Origin: Viscum album
Lineage: Eukaryota; Streptophyta; Magnoliopsida; Santalales; Viscaceae
Reading direction: 5' to 3'
Assembly (NCBI GenBank): GCA_963277665.1
Contig: OY728121.1
Span: forward strand, 956,758,097 to 956,822,096
Length of the DNA stretch: 64,000 bases
Below, in pieces: positions 51,801 through 62,806 of this stretch. The notes under the pieces were generated by a model. It searched no databases, was not told the DNA's origin, and saw only the letters and a list, made by a program, of their open reading frames with translations. Position numbers and translations under genes: made by a program. The number at the start of each line of letters is the position of its first letter. The first letter of the stretch is position 1.

Positions 51801-53084
51801 GAACTTGTTGATAAGGAAGCAATATTATTAAATAAGACTTGTGATCTCAATTATACAATTAATTAAAGTGATGGATTTTTTAAAATAAATAAATTAAATT
51901 TTATTACTATGAATGAGGAAGTTAAATATCTTAAGGTGATGTTTCATAAAGATGATAATTCTTTCATGAAATTGTAGTATTATTTGAAAAGTAATGTCAA
52001 CGAAATTCGATAATTTTCAAATGAATGGAGAAAATTTTTCAAAAAATAAATAAAATTTATTATTATCATACAATGAAATTTAAATTTATTTTAGACACAC
52101 ATGTTTTTAATAAAGTTTGTTTATGAAATGAAAATAAGGGAAAGGAGGAGGTTTCTTCACAAAATAATATTGATACAAACATCGTTACATTAACTATTTG
52201 TTCTGAAAACTAAAAAAATAGAGAGTCATGGAAAAATTATGATGTTGTGTATATAACTATGTGAAAATCGATTGTATAGAAAATAACTTATAAGTATGAG
52301 CATGTTGAATAAAAGAATCTGAAACGCCACTATAGAATAGTCAACAAATAGATCTTGATGAAAAAAATTCTAAATCGATGACTGTATTTTATTTTAAATG
52401 AATTTTATTGCACCATGTTGTGTATGTCCATAAGGAATAAAAGTGATGGAAAAATATTAATTTATCTAAATTAAATATATTCCTTTATTGAATGAGGATA
52501 TAAGTTGAATACATGACTGGAAAACATTGAAAGAATCAAAGAGAGATGATAAATGTTTAAAATAATTTTTATACTCTTTAGAAAACTTTTAGTTTGTGAG
52601 ATCCACATTAACATACTAGAAAAATGTGTCTCACACTATGACTGGAGTTTCTTAAGAAGAATGAAAAATACAAAAAAATTTAGAGAATAGTGAAAATTAT
52701 CAATCAATAGTGGTTGAGAGGGCTTGAAAAGATTTAAAAGGTGAAAACCATAGATTAAGAACTATGGTTTCTCAATACACATGAACAATAATAATAATAT
52801 GTAGATGTAAATTCATAAATATTATGGAACAGTACATAATTTTTGAAATGTTTTTTTAATTTTCGAAGATAATTAAGGTAAAAAAAATTGGCGAGAAGAA
52901 AGTTAAATCAATTGGAATTATGTGTATTGAATAAGGGAGAAAAAAGATATTGCGTGTATCTAAAATTTCTGAAAATGGGAATGATTTGATTTTCTTGGAG
53001 GGGACTTCAACATTTTTGTTAAGTGTGGGGGTTGTAGCCATGAATATTCCATTATCCATGGTGTAATATAATTAAGTGGTAGCA
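48833..53084 (+). mobile_element. 3' LTR of the plus-strand Tekay-like element (right end not seen)
   Basis: Begins TGTAAGAACTGTG, close to the TGTAAGAACCCGG start of the nested minus-strand element. The following ~4.25 kb is very AT-rich, contains no domain I recognise and no clear LTR end, and stops at LTR A (53085). The LTR may be shorter, with other decayed DNA after it. No host gene is visible in it; the open frame at 52856-53059 looks random. Confidence 0.4.
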
Positions 53085-53444
53085 TGTCACGACCTGTCCT
53101 CGGGGCCCATGCCGTGACTACCCCAAGCTCACCTTTCATAGGCCAGGGTCTAGCGACTAGCACCAACGGCGTAAATCCCGATAACTGGGAAGGAATTGCC
53201 TTTAGAAAACATATACACATCCAACCAGAGTACAAGAGGAAGTAATACACTAAGTACAAAAAAAGTGCTGAAAGGTAAATGGGCCAGGATACAAACCCAA
53301 CTGAAAAGTAAAACTACAACTGAACGAAAGTAAAACAGAAAAGACAAACGGCTGGAAGATAGAAGCAACTCCTAGGTCGTCCACCTCAGATCCTACCTAA
53401 ATGGTAGGTACATATAGTCTCCTCGACACTCTCACCCGCAAACC

Positions 53445-53530
53445 TCCTCTGAGTACCGTCTCATCGTGTAGTCTACCTCCGAGTACTGACTCGTCGTGAG
53501 GTCCACCTACGGGTACCGTCCAGTCCTTGT
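53445..53530. repeat. ~30-bp tandem repeat in LTR A
   Basis: About three diverged units of the type cctccgagtaccgtctcgtc followed by gtgaggtcca. The counterpart in LTR B is at about 59515-59600. Confidence 0.55.
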
Positions 53531-53799
53531 ACACTCGGTCTCTATCAGCGCTGTCCGTCGTATGCATCCAACACAACGAGGTGCATGCATAGACCGTGCA
53601 TGGGTGAGTATTACGATTCTTAGTAGGGACCCCGAGACCCTCAAGGTCTCACTAAATCCAATCAAGGATAACCACAATGAAAAGTTACAAACACGAAGTA
53701 TCAACCAACTCTACTCAGGTATATTCCCATACATATACCTAAGTCATCAATTCAAGTTTGGTTCCAACTCAGGAGCCCAAGTACATCCCATTCCACACA

Positions 53800-54000
53800 G
53801 GAAAACACAACCCAGTCGACATAGGAAATCACAACCAGTCCATAAAGAAAATCATAACCAGTCCACACAGGAAATCACAACCCAGTCCACACAGGAAATC
53901 ACAACCAGTCCACACAGGAAATCACAACCCAGTCCACACTAGAAATCAAAACCCAGTCCACATAGGAAATCACAACCAGTCCACACAAGAAATCAAGTCA
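53800..54000. repeat. 23/24-bp minisatellite in LTR A
   Basis: Tandem units of the type cacaaccagtccacacagg plus aaat, alternating 23 and 24 bp (ccagtcc versus cccagtcc), about eight units. LTR B counterpart at 59850-60070. Confidence 0.8.
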
Positions 54001-54032
54001 ATCACACCACCGATAATGATTGAAGTCAAGAC

Positions 54033-54680
54033 TCAGCTCACATAGGTATACTTCTCACGAAGAGGGGTGCAGATGATTAGATGTAGCCTCTGAATCATCT
54101 CCTTTTCTGAACCAACATAGGATCCAAGTACATAATTCGTCGCCGCTGAACCCACGTAGGATTCATGTATAGTAACCATCGCTTCCAAACCCACGTAGGA
54201 TCCAAGTACAGTTGTCATTGTTGCCGAATCCACGGAGGATCCAAGTACAGTCTCCATCGCTGCTGAACCCACGTAGGATCCAAGTACAGTATCCATTGTT
54301 GTCGAACCCACGCAGGATCCAAGTACAGTATCCATCGCTGTCGAATCCACGTAGGATCCAAGTATAGTCATCATCGATGCCGAACCCACAGAGGATCCAA
54401 GTAGAGTATCCATCGCTGCTGAACCCATGTAGGATCCAAGTATAGTCGTCATCACTGCCGAACCCATGGAGGATCCAAGTACAGTCGTACTAGCTGCCGA
54501 ACCCACGTAGGATCCATGTACTATCGTCATTACTGCCAAACCCATGTAGGATCCAAGTACAGTCATCCTCACTGCCGAACCCATGTAGGATCCAAGTACA
54601 GTCGTCATCATCGTCGCAGTCGGAGCCTGCTCGAGGGTTCCCACACACAACACGCTCGATTCCAGGATGGTCCGTTCCAT
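54033..54680 (-). CDS. Open frame with a 13-residue repeat, uncertain coding status (LTR A)
   Basis: 215 codons on the minus strand from ATG at 54680. A unique N-terminus (MERTILESSVLCVGTLEQ...) is followed by about 13 copies of a 13-residue repeat of the type MTTVLGSYVGSAA, then a short tail. The repeat follows directly from the 39-bp minisatellite, so openness may be a by-product. LTR B holds a related frame with a similar N-terminus (residues ESSVLC-GTLE shared). No signal peptide, known domain or catalytic motif is seen. Location inside an LTR argues against a host gene. I report it as an open frame, not as an established protein. Confidence 0.25.
   Translation of the reverse strand: MERTILESSVLCVGTLEQAPTATMMTTVLGSYMGSAVRMTVLGSYMGLAVMTIVHGSYVGSAASTTVLGSSMGSAVMTTILGSYMGSAAMDTLLGSSVGSASMMTILGSYVDSTAMDTVLGSCVGSTTMDTVLGSYVGSAAMETVLGSSVDSATMTTVLGSYVGLEAMVTIHESYVGSAATNYVLGSYVGSEKEMIQRLHLIICTPLREKYTYVS
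54105..54620. repeat. 39-bp minisatellite in LTR A, about 13 units
   Basis: Units of the type gaacccacgtaggatccaag plus tacagtcgtcatcgctgcc. The GGATCC-containing core recurs at almost exactly 39-bp steps from about 54118 to 54590. Since 39 is divisible by 3, the minus frame stays open across the array. Confidence 0.88.
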
Positions 54681-55179
54681 GAGCCAAGAGGGTCGTTACA
54701 TCAACTATAACAAAGTACAGAGTTTATTTATCACAAAGTTTCGTCTCATCAATAGGAACTCAACGCGATAGACTGCGCGTCAATCAGACGCCCGGTTTGA
54801 GAGATAAAGGCTTTTCCATTCTAGGGGCCTAGTTATAAATACATTTGTTTCTATCCCGGCTGATATCCATAGTCTTCCAAAACTCACTTTGAGTATCGAA
54901 AAAGAACCGTGTCATAAAGAGGAGTCCAACAAAGTCGAAGACACGTCAAACAAACGTCCGTAGCTCAATATATTACCGTTTCCGCTCCGAGGCCCCGGTT
55001 ATTTTTGGGTTGGAACCAACCTGGATGTATCCATACTTCACCAAACCCTTGAGTGTAATCTACCGAAATGACCTTCTCGATCCATGAAATCCTACGCAAC
55101 TGATGGTGCATTGATTGTAAGTCCACAACTCATGTTATGGGCGTTTAACTGAAGATGATCTGAAAATAGGGGGTATGAG

Positions 55180-55725
55180 CATGGCCCGACCCGGGTCCGG
55201 GTCTGGTCTAGTTGGGTGCGGCCCGGCCCAGCCGATGTGGCCAGGTCGTGTGGCCTGCCGCGGCTCGGCCAGCGCGGCCGAGCGGATGTCGTGGAGCAGG
55301 GGGGCGGCCCCCCGCTAATTGATACCGGCGGTGCAAAGCACCGCACCAGTCGTCCCAGATCCCGCGGTCGCGCGGGATCACCCACCTCGCCACCGCGGCA
55401 TAGCCGCGACGGATCTTCTCCGGCGGAGCTCCAGGGCACCTCCGCCTCCAGGAATCCAGACGGTTCCGGCCACCGCCTTCGGTCACCGGCGCCGCCGCAC
55501 GGGCGAGGCGCGTCGCCGCCACCTTCCGCGGAGAACCAGACGTGCTTCGGTGGTCCGTTTTGCCCACCGTCTTTGCCAGCGGTTCTCCCGGGACCGTCTC
55601 TTCACTGCGTCGACTTTCAAATTCCATTGCGGTCCCATTTCATCATCACCTTCAATTCGTAAAATAGAAAACAATCTACGGAGGGTTGTCAGGCCGTGTT
55701 TGTTCGGCCCGCGCCCTCCGTCTTA
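55180..55725. other. GC-rich, CpG-rich block of LTR A
   Basis: About 550 bp strikingly richer in G+C than its surroundings, with many CpGs and CCCGGCC/GGGTCCGGG motifs. Long open frames appear in several phases on both strands (up to ~148 codons). This is expected of GC-rich DNA, where stop codons are scarce, and none shows a known domain. Conserved in LTR B at 61170-61740. In the minus orientation it lies in the middle of the LTR, so a promoter/leader role is possible but not shown. Confidence 0.6.
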
Positions 55726-56879
55726 GGCGTTATCAAAAGGTCAAACAACAATGATGTTCAACGACTAACAAGGCACAATTTTAATCAATTAAAATTGAAC
55801 TTAATTCCCAAAAATACCTATGAAAATAAATATTCCCAACTTGCAAATAAAAACATTCGTAGATCAACTTGATAAATATTTGATCCGCATTCTTTGTTTT
55901 AGAAGGGGACAATCATATGAATATTAACATTCTCAAATTAAAACCCTACCTCAAGAAAGATCCACATTTGAAAAGCATCGTCGAGCCACAAAAAGAGAAT
56001 GGAGTTGATGTCAATCATTGCGCCTGCCTCACACTTCATATCAGAGCTTGAGCATTCAAGAATCGTCGGAATCCGACCTCCGTTGAAGGATTGTTCTTCG
56101 TCGAAGATCTTGGAAGGCCCGTCGTTGGAGAACCGTTCTTCGTCAGAGGTTTAAAGTTCCCTCTAAATTTTTCATGAGTTTAACCACGAGATTATCCAAA
56201 ATATTTTCCAACCCATATTAAAAAGAGGCTTACCCTATTAATAAACATGCCATGCCTTTTCAAATTAAAAACAGTAAATTAATTAAAGTGTTAGCACCAT
56301 TAAAGAGGGAGATAGATGGTCTCTTTATTAAGGGGGTTGTCACTTTAAATTGAAGGGGTGTTAAAGGGGGGTTGGAGAGAGTTATGGTAAGATGAGAGGT
56401 TGGGGATCATGTGGAACCCAACTCTCATGTATCGACACATGGGATGATTTAACTTCCTTAGATAAAAATTTGTTTAAACAAGTTTATTTAACTTCTTAAG
56501 TAAACTCCAAATTAATAATTCTCAACCGGCTTCAAACGCAACTACGGTAAAGGTCCCCTTAAGCAATTACCGGCGCTGCGAGTTCATCAGTGCCCTCAGA
56601 TTTTGATTCTGAGAAATGGTTAAAAAGATAGAAAAACCCCCTCTTTTGTTCACTGAATGTACCTGGATAAACTTCATAAATTGATTTTGGGAACACCGGG
56701 CCTCAGAATCAGGTGCTGTTAGAAACTGTGTACTCATAAAATTACAAATAAATTAAGAAAAAAATTTCCTCAAAATTTTCGGGTCTTTACATTACTCCCA
56801 AATCAGGGCTTTACATCCCCGTAAAGCTACAACACTCACTAGGGAAACAAAAGAAGGTATTGAGAACACATCAGAGCCT

Positions 56880-57360
56880 TTCGCTCCCATGTGCTCTCCT
56901 AGAGGTTGTCGTACTGCCAGTGAAAGCGCACCTAAGGAATCGGTCGTCCACGTAGGACCTTCTCCTGTCGGTCCTCGATCTCCACTAGAACCTCCGTGAA
57001 TGTCACCACGTCATCGATGTCTAGCTCCCTGTGGTCGACAATGTGTGAAGGGTCGTGCGCGTATCTCCTCAACTGAGATACATGGATGACATCGTGCACC
57101 CGGTGCAACTGAGGTGGAAAGGTCAAGCGGTAAACCACCTAGCCTACCCTACAGAGGACCTTGAAAGGTCTGTTGAACCTCGGAGATAACTTTCCGCTTC
57201 AGCCACATCTCTATAGACCTTGTCGATTTGAGACCCGTATAAGACGTGGTTTCCATCCTTGAACTCCAGAGGCCTCTGTTCCCTATTTGGAACTGAAAAC
57301 TAAAAACTCCTTCTACCACGAGGGTAAGGTTGGACAACTCAAGAGTGATCAGCCGCACCC
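56880..57360 (-). pseudogene. Integrase C-terminus and chromodomain fragment (copy 1)
   Basis: The minus frame reads KLSPRFNRPFKVLCRVG near 57160-57210. After a stop, VVYRLTFPPQLHRVHDVIHV (from about 57140) and LRRYAHDPSHIVDH follow, then an acidic segment and VLRGRPIP (near 56935). This equals the family order LSPRFIGPFE, VAYRLALPP, VHDVFHVS-LRRY-DPSH and VLR-K-IPLVKV of chromoviral pol ends. The preceding segment at 57220-57290 (RPLEFKDGNHV) is in another frame, so a frameshift separates them. The chromodomain tail after RPIP holds stops. Similar fragment at 62880-63385. Confidence 0.72.
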
Positions 57361-58079
57361 TCCTATGTATGAGTTTATCCTATCCTTCCTGGGGTTTCTT
57401 TTTCACTGACCAAGGAAAACCCCATACAAATATTGTAGGTAAACCACAACTTTTTTTCCTAATACCGTCAATTTAAGTATGAACTGTGGTTTCCCAGTCC
57501 ATACACAAACTAATTTCGTAAGGCCTCGACGCTGCCACCAAGTGTTTCGTACCAAAACTCTCACCTCTAGGGTCAGATCACACCGTCGGTTTAAGTGTGA
57601 TTATCGAGTCTCCTCTCAAAGGTATCTCCAAACGTGAGGGTCAAGGCAATGGCTTAACTGGAAACTCTAGGTCAGGGACAAGATTCATGGAAGGAAGGGA
57701 TGATTCATATCAATGTCTGTTGTTAAAGAAGCTAGTAGTAGACACAGATCGTTCCTCGAATCATCCATAGAGAATTTTGGTCGCACTCCTTGGCTGCATG
57801 CAGCTACTCTCTTCATCTGCCCTCCAACTCCCTAAATCTAGCTGGGACTATAAAGGCGGATGGTTGTAACATGTTGAAATGTTCACCACCTAATGATGCT
57901 CTCCTAGCTCTGCTTCCACGTCTACTGCTTTGCAGATTCATCTATTCTTAACACTTCCTCTTCTTGAAACATTTTACATGCCCATGTCTCTAAGACTGGT
58001 TCCGGTTTTTTTCTTCTTAATTCTTACATTCACTTGCTGTATTCATTCAGCCAAAGAACATTCAACCACAAAGGTTCCC

Positions 58080-58420
58080 TCAAGCACCCTAGCATAAGTA
58101 CGAATGCATAGAAGAAGAAGTGCTGGCTCAGATATTCTTTATCACACCTCGCTCAGAAGTACGAGCCCTAAAGCACTATTTGAATCTTATTCATCGAGTA
58201 CCAGGAATGGTTGGTACGCCTCGATGAATACTCAACTACCGACATGTCATCCTGGCGAAGCTGTATAAGCTCTAGAAAACTCTCACCACCTCCTCATGCC
58301 AGTCCTCAATCGCCTCTGAGTCGGGCTCACCTCGTAACCTGAGGGGTATCTGTTGCTGAAACAAGTGTAAGGCACTATGTCTAGATGTGTCATCTACTAG
58401 TACCACCGGTTGAAACTGCT
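58080..58420 (-). pseudogene. Gag fragment (copy 1)
   Basis: The minus strand shows LRLRGEPDSEAIEDWHEEV (near 58270-58345) and, in a shifted frame, EFLELIQLRQDDMSVVEYSS (near 58225-58285). The latter matches the EFL-L-QG-MSVVEY block of plant gypsy gag. The frame change between them shows decay. It lies on the PBS side, as gag should. Confidence 0.6.
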
Positions 58421-59141
58421 GACCAACAGGTAGTGATATAGCTGGCACACTACCCGAAGGTACTATCTCAGGATTTGGTCCACATACCGAAGCCTTATCA
58501 CTATACAGACCAACCTCATGGTCACGTACTGGAAAAAACTAGTAGCTAAGATCACCATCTGCTCTACTAGTGTCTAAAATAGGTGTATAACTCTAGAAAT
58601 CACCTCCATCCAGTCCACTGCTACCTGGGAATCTTCCTCGCCTCGTAACATCGAAGACCTCTACTGATGGAACACTGGAAAAGTGCTCGGTCAGCGTGCA
58701 CCGTCCACTAGTATGACTGGTGGGATCTGTTGCCTAACGGGTGGTGGTGCTGCTGGTACACCACCCGATGGTGCCAACATAGAAAGAGGTCCCTACACCG
58801 GAGTCTCATCGCTCGGTGGGCCGTCATCAAGTACTCTCTTGGAACTCCAACTGACTGTCTGCATGTTGGCATCCTGAATAGATGTGACACAGTCAAACGA
58901 TTATACCTAGTGAGCTGTCTTGGTTTGAGCTGATGTTAAGAAAACTATTGAAAACACACACGCAATCAGTGTTTTCTTGCACTGGGTCATAAATCAATAG
59001 TCAGGGTCATAGTGTATGGATATGTCGGCCGCCGCAGCAACACTGGACTCCCTAAACTAAAGACCGCACTCAATATCCCTAACACTATTGCTTCACAAAA
59101 ATGAATTATCATAGTCCTGAGTTCTGCGGTAGAACTGATTC

Positions 59142-59153
59142 ATCTGATACAAA
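59142..59153 (-). other. Primer-binding site next to LTR B
   Basis: Minus strand reads TTTGTATCAGAT, a decayed relative of TGGTATCAGAGC, two bases from the end of LTR B. Confidence 0.6.
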
Positions 59154-59849
59154 TTTGTCACAACCCGTCCTCTGGGCCCGTTTCGTGACTACCCTAAGCT
59201 CGCCTTCCATAGGCCAGGGGCTGGCGACTAGCACCAAAGGCATAAATCATGATAACTGGAAAGGAATTACCTTTATAAAACATATACACATCCAACCAGA
59301 GTACAAGAAGAAGTAATACACTAAGTACAAAAGAAAGTGTTGAATGGTAAATGGGCCAGAATACAAACCCAACTGAAAAGTATAGCTACAACTGAATGAA
59401 AGTACAAAAGAAAAAGACAAACAGCTGGAAGATAGAAGCTGCCCCTGGGTCATCCACCTCAGATCCTACCTGAAGGGTAGGTACAGATAGCCTCCTCAAC
59501 GCTCTCGCCCGCCAACCTTCTCCGAGTACCGTCTCGTCGTGAAGTACACCTCCGGGTACTGACTCGTCGTGAGGTCGACCTCCAGGTATTGTCCAGTCCT
59601 CGTACACTCAGGCTCTATCAGCACTATCCATCATCTGCATCCAACACAATGAGGTGCGGGAATATCCCGTGCAGGGGTGAGTATAATGATACTCATTAGG
59701 GACTCCGAGACCCTCAAGGTCTCACTAAATCCAATCAAGGATAACCACAAAGAAAATTTAGAAACACGAAGTATCAACCAACTTTTTTTAGGTATATTCC
59801 CATACATATACATAAGTCATCAATTCCAGTTCGGCTCCAACTCATGAGC

Positions 59850-60070
59850 CCAAGTACAACCCAGTCCACATAGGAAAACACAACCCTGTCCAAAGAGGCA
59901 ATCACAACCAGTCCACACAAAAAATCACAACCAGTCCACACATGAAATCACAACCCAGTCCACACAGGAAATCACAACCAGTCCACACAGGAAATCAAAA
60001 CCCAGTCCACATAAGAAATCACAACCCAGTCCGCACAGAAAATCACAACCAGTCCACACAGGAAATCAAG
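59850..60070. repeat. 23/24-bp minisatellite in LTR B
   Basis: Same unit as at 53800-54000, about nine copies. Confidence 0.78.
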
Positions 60071-60174
60071 TCAATCACACCACCGATAAAGATTTAATTC
60101 AAGACTCACCTCACATAGGTATATTCTCAAGAAGAGGGGTGGAGATGATTAGATGTAGCCTCCGAATCATCTCC

Positions 60175-60615
60175 TCTGCCGAACCCACATAGGATCCAAG
60201 TATAGAAGTCGTCGCTGCCGAACCCACGTAGGATCCATGTACTGTAACCATCGCTGCCGAACCCACTTAGGATCCAAGTATAGTCGTCATCGCTGCCGAA
60301 TCCATGGAGGATCCAAGTACACTATCCATCGCTGCCAAACCCACGTAGGATCCAAGTTTAGTATCCATCCCTTCCGAACCAATGTAGGATCCAAGTACAA
60401 TATCCATCTCTTCCGAACCCACGTAGGATCCAAGTACAGTCGTCATCGCTGCCGAACCCACGGAGGATCCAAGTACATTCGTCTTTGCTGCCGAACCCAC
60501 GTAGGATCCAAGTACAGTCATCATTGCTACTGAACCCATGGAGTATCCATGTATAGTTGTTCTCACTGCCGAACCCACGTAGGATCCATGTGTAGTCATC
60601 ATCGTTGTCGCAGTC
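60175..60615. repeat. 39-bp minisatellite in LTR B, about 11 units
   Basis: GGATCC-containing cores recur at 39-bp steps from about 60192 to 60585, the same unit as in LTR A with unit-number difference. Confidence 0.86.
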
Positions 60616-60695
60616 GCAGCCAGCTCTAGGGTTCCCGCACACAACACGCTCGATTCCGGGAGGGTCTGCTCCATGAGCCAAGAGCATCGATACAT
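60267..60695 (-). CDS. Open frame with a 13-residue repeat, uncertain coding status (LTR B)
   Basis: 142 codons on the minus strand. The N-terminus (MYRCSWLMEQTLPESSVLCA...) shares the ESSVLC-GTLE segment with the LTR A frame. About nine 13-residue repeats (type MTTVLGSYVGSAA) follow until a stop at 60267. Shorter than the LTR A frame because of an earlier stop and fewer units. Same caution: probably a by-product of a 39-bp minisatellite. Confidence 0.22.
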   Translation of the reverse strand: MYRCSWLMEQTLPESSVLCAGTLELAATATTMMTTHGSYVGSAVRTTIHGYSMGSVAMMTVLGSYVGSAAKTNVLGSSVGSAAMTTVLGSYVGSEEMDIVLGSYIGSEGMDTKLGSYVGLAAMDSVLGSSMDSAAMTTILGS

Positions 60696-61169
60696 CAGCC
60701 TTCACAAATTCCAGAGTTTATGTATCCAAATGTTTCGTCTCGTCAATCGGAACTCACCGCGACAGACGGCGCGTCAATCAGATGCCCGGTTTGAGAGATA
60801 AAAGCTTTTCCTTTCCATGGTCATGGTTAGAAATAAATTCGTTTCTATCTCGGCCGAAATCCATATTCATAAAAAACTCAATTAGAGTATCGAAAAAGGA
60901 CCATCTCATCTAGAGGAATCCAAAAAATCGACGGCACATCAAACAGACGTCCGGAGCTCAAGTTATAACCGTTTCCGCTCCGAGGGCCCAATTGGTTTTG
61001 CGTTCGAACCAACCCGACCATACCCATACTTCACCAAAACCTTGAGTGTAATATACCGAAACGACCGTCTCGATCCAGGGAATCCTACGCAACTGATGGT
61101 GCATCGATTGGAGGTCCAAAACTCATGTTATTGGAGTTTAACTAAAGATGATCCGAAAATAAGGGGTAT

Positions 61170-61740
61170 TGGCATGGTCCGACCCGGACCAACACCCCTG
61201 GGTCGGCCTGAATCGGGTCGACCCGTCTTGGGTCCGGGTACAGTCCAGTTGGGTGAAGCCCGGCCTAGCCGCGTGGCCTACTGCGGCTGGGCCAGCATGG
61301 CCGAGCAGATGCCGCGGAGCAGGGGGGTCCGATAATTGATTCCGGTGGCGCAAAGCGCCGCCCCGGTCATCCTTGATCCCGCGGGCGTGCGGGATCTACC
61401 TTCTCGCCACCGCGGCATAGCCTCTGAGGGTCTTCTCTTGCAGAGCGTTGGGGCGCCTCCACCTCCAGGCGGCCGTACGGCTCCGGCTACCGCCTCCGGT
61501 CTTCGGCGCCGCCGCGCCAGCGGGGCGCGCCGCCGTCCCCTTCTGCGGACCACCGGACGTGCTCCGGTGGTCTGTTTTTCCAGCTATCTTCACCAGCAGT
61601 TCTCCAGGGACCTTCTCTTCACTACGACGACTTTCAAACTCCATTGTAGTCCCATTTCATCATCTTCGTCAATCCACACATCAATAAAAAATCTTCCGAG
61701 GGTTGTCGGACCGTGTTTTTCTGGCCCGCGCCCTCCGCGT
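61170..61740. other. GC-rich, CpG-rich block of LTR B
   Basis: Counterpart of 55180-55725, with an extra ~40 bp of GGTCGACCCG-type sequence near 61190-61230. Open frames in several phases are not credible genes. Confidence 0.6.
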
Positions 61741-62806
61741 TAGGCATTATCAAAAGGTTGAACAATAATGATGTTCAACGACTAACAAGGATTATTTTTA
61801 ATAAATTAAAATTAAACTTAATTCCCAACACTACCCCTGAAAATAAATATTTAAAACCGACAAATAAAAACATCCGCGGATCAACTTGATAAAGAGTTGA
61901 TCTGTGTTTTTTGTTTTCGAAGGGAACAATCATAGGAATATTAAAATTCTCAAATTAAACCCCTACCTTGAGAAATATCTGCAGTTGAGAAGCATCTTCG
62001 AGACGCAGAAAGATAATGGAGTTGACGTCGATCATTACGCCTATCTCACACTTCATATCAGAGCTTGAGCGTCGGAGACTCGTCGGAGACTCATCGGATT
62101 CTGACCTCCATTGAAGGATTGTTCTTCGTCGAAGATATTGGAAGGCCCGTCATTGGAGAACCGTTATTCATCAGAGGTTTAAAGTTCTCTATAAATTTCT
62201 CTAGAGGTTAACCACGAGATTCTCCAAAATATTTTCCAACCCATATTAAAAACAGGCTTCCCCTATTAATAAACTTTCCATGCCTTTTCAAATTCCAAAC
62301 ACTAAATTAATTAAACTGTTGGCACCATTAAAGAGGGAGAAAGATTGTATCTTTATTAAGGGGGTTGTCACTTTAAATTGAATGGGTGTTAAAGGGAGGT
62401 TGGAGAGTGTTATGGGAAGTTGAGTGGTTGGGGATCGTGTGGGCCCCACCTCTCATATATCCACACATGGGAGGATTTAACTTCCATAGATAAAAATTTG
62501 TTTTAACTTCTTAACTAAACTCCAAATTAATAATTCTCAACCCGCTTCAAACGCAACTGCAGTAAACGTCCCCTTAAGAAATTAATAGGACTCCAAGTTC
62601 ATCGGTGCCCTCAGATTTCAATTCTGAGAAATGGTACAAAAGATAGAAAAACCCGCTCGTTCGTTCACTGAACCAACCCGAGCTAAACTTTGGAAATTGA
62701 TTCTGGGAACACTGGGCCTCGGAATCAGGTGCCCTCAGAAACTGCGTACTCGTAAAATTACAAATAAATTAAGAAAAAATTTCCATGATATTTTCAGGTC
62801 TTTACA

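Larger units (their letters stand above)
53085..56791 (-). repeat. LTR A of the second array
   Basis: 3707 bp, from tgtcacgacctg to ggtctttaca in plus orientation; it matches LTR B over its whole length. Contains a ~30-bp repeat (53445-53530), a 23/24-bp minisatellite (53800-54000), a 39-bp minisatellite (54105-54620), a GC-rich block (55180-55725) and a final AT-richer third. Most open frames in it come from the minisatellites and GC-rich block. No separate protein-coding gene is supported. Confidence 0.9.
56792..59155 (-). mobile_element. Internal region of the second array (copy 1)
   Basis: 2364 bp between LTR A and LTR B. It holds the end of pol next to LTR A and a gag remnant near 58.1-58.4 kb, with the PBS at its right end. 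57360-58080 and 58420-59140 have no motif I can name. RT, RNase H and the integrase core are absent, so the unit is an internally deleted derivative. Confidence 0.75.
59156..62806 (-). repeat. LTR B of the second array
   Basis: 3651 bp, from tgtcacaacccg to ggtctttaca, collinear with LTR A including all minisatellites and the GC-rich block. Fewer 39-bp units (about 11 versus 13) and some indels in the GC-rich block explain most of the length difference. Confidence 0.9.

Noticed and set aside
50250..52800. Possible gag-like or gene remnant on the plus strand after the 3' LTR start
   Set aside because: Short lysine/asparagine-rich stretches reflect AT bias. No zinc knuckle, protease or gag landmark is present in order.
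53800..54620. CRISPR-like array
   Set aside because: Units are contiguous head-to-tail minisatellites without unique spacers, in an LTR of a plant retrotransposon.
55208..55726. Several overlapping 115-148-codon open frames, both strands
   Set aside because: They occupy a GC-rich block where stop codons are rare and occur in many phases at once. The counterparts in LTR B differ in frame and length, no domain is visible, and the block lies inside an LTR.
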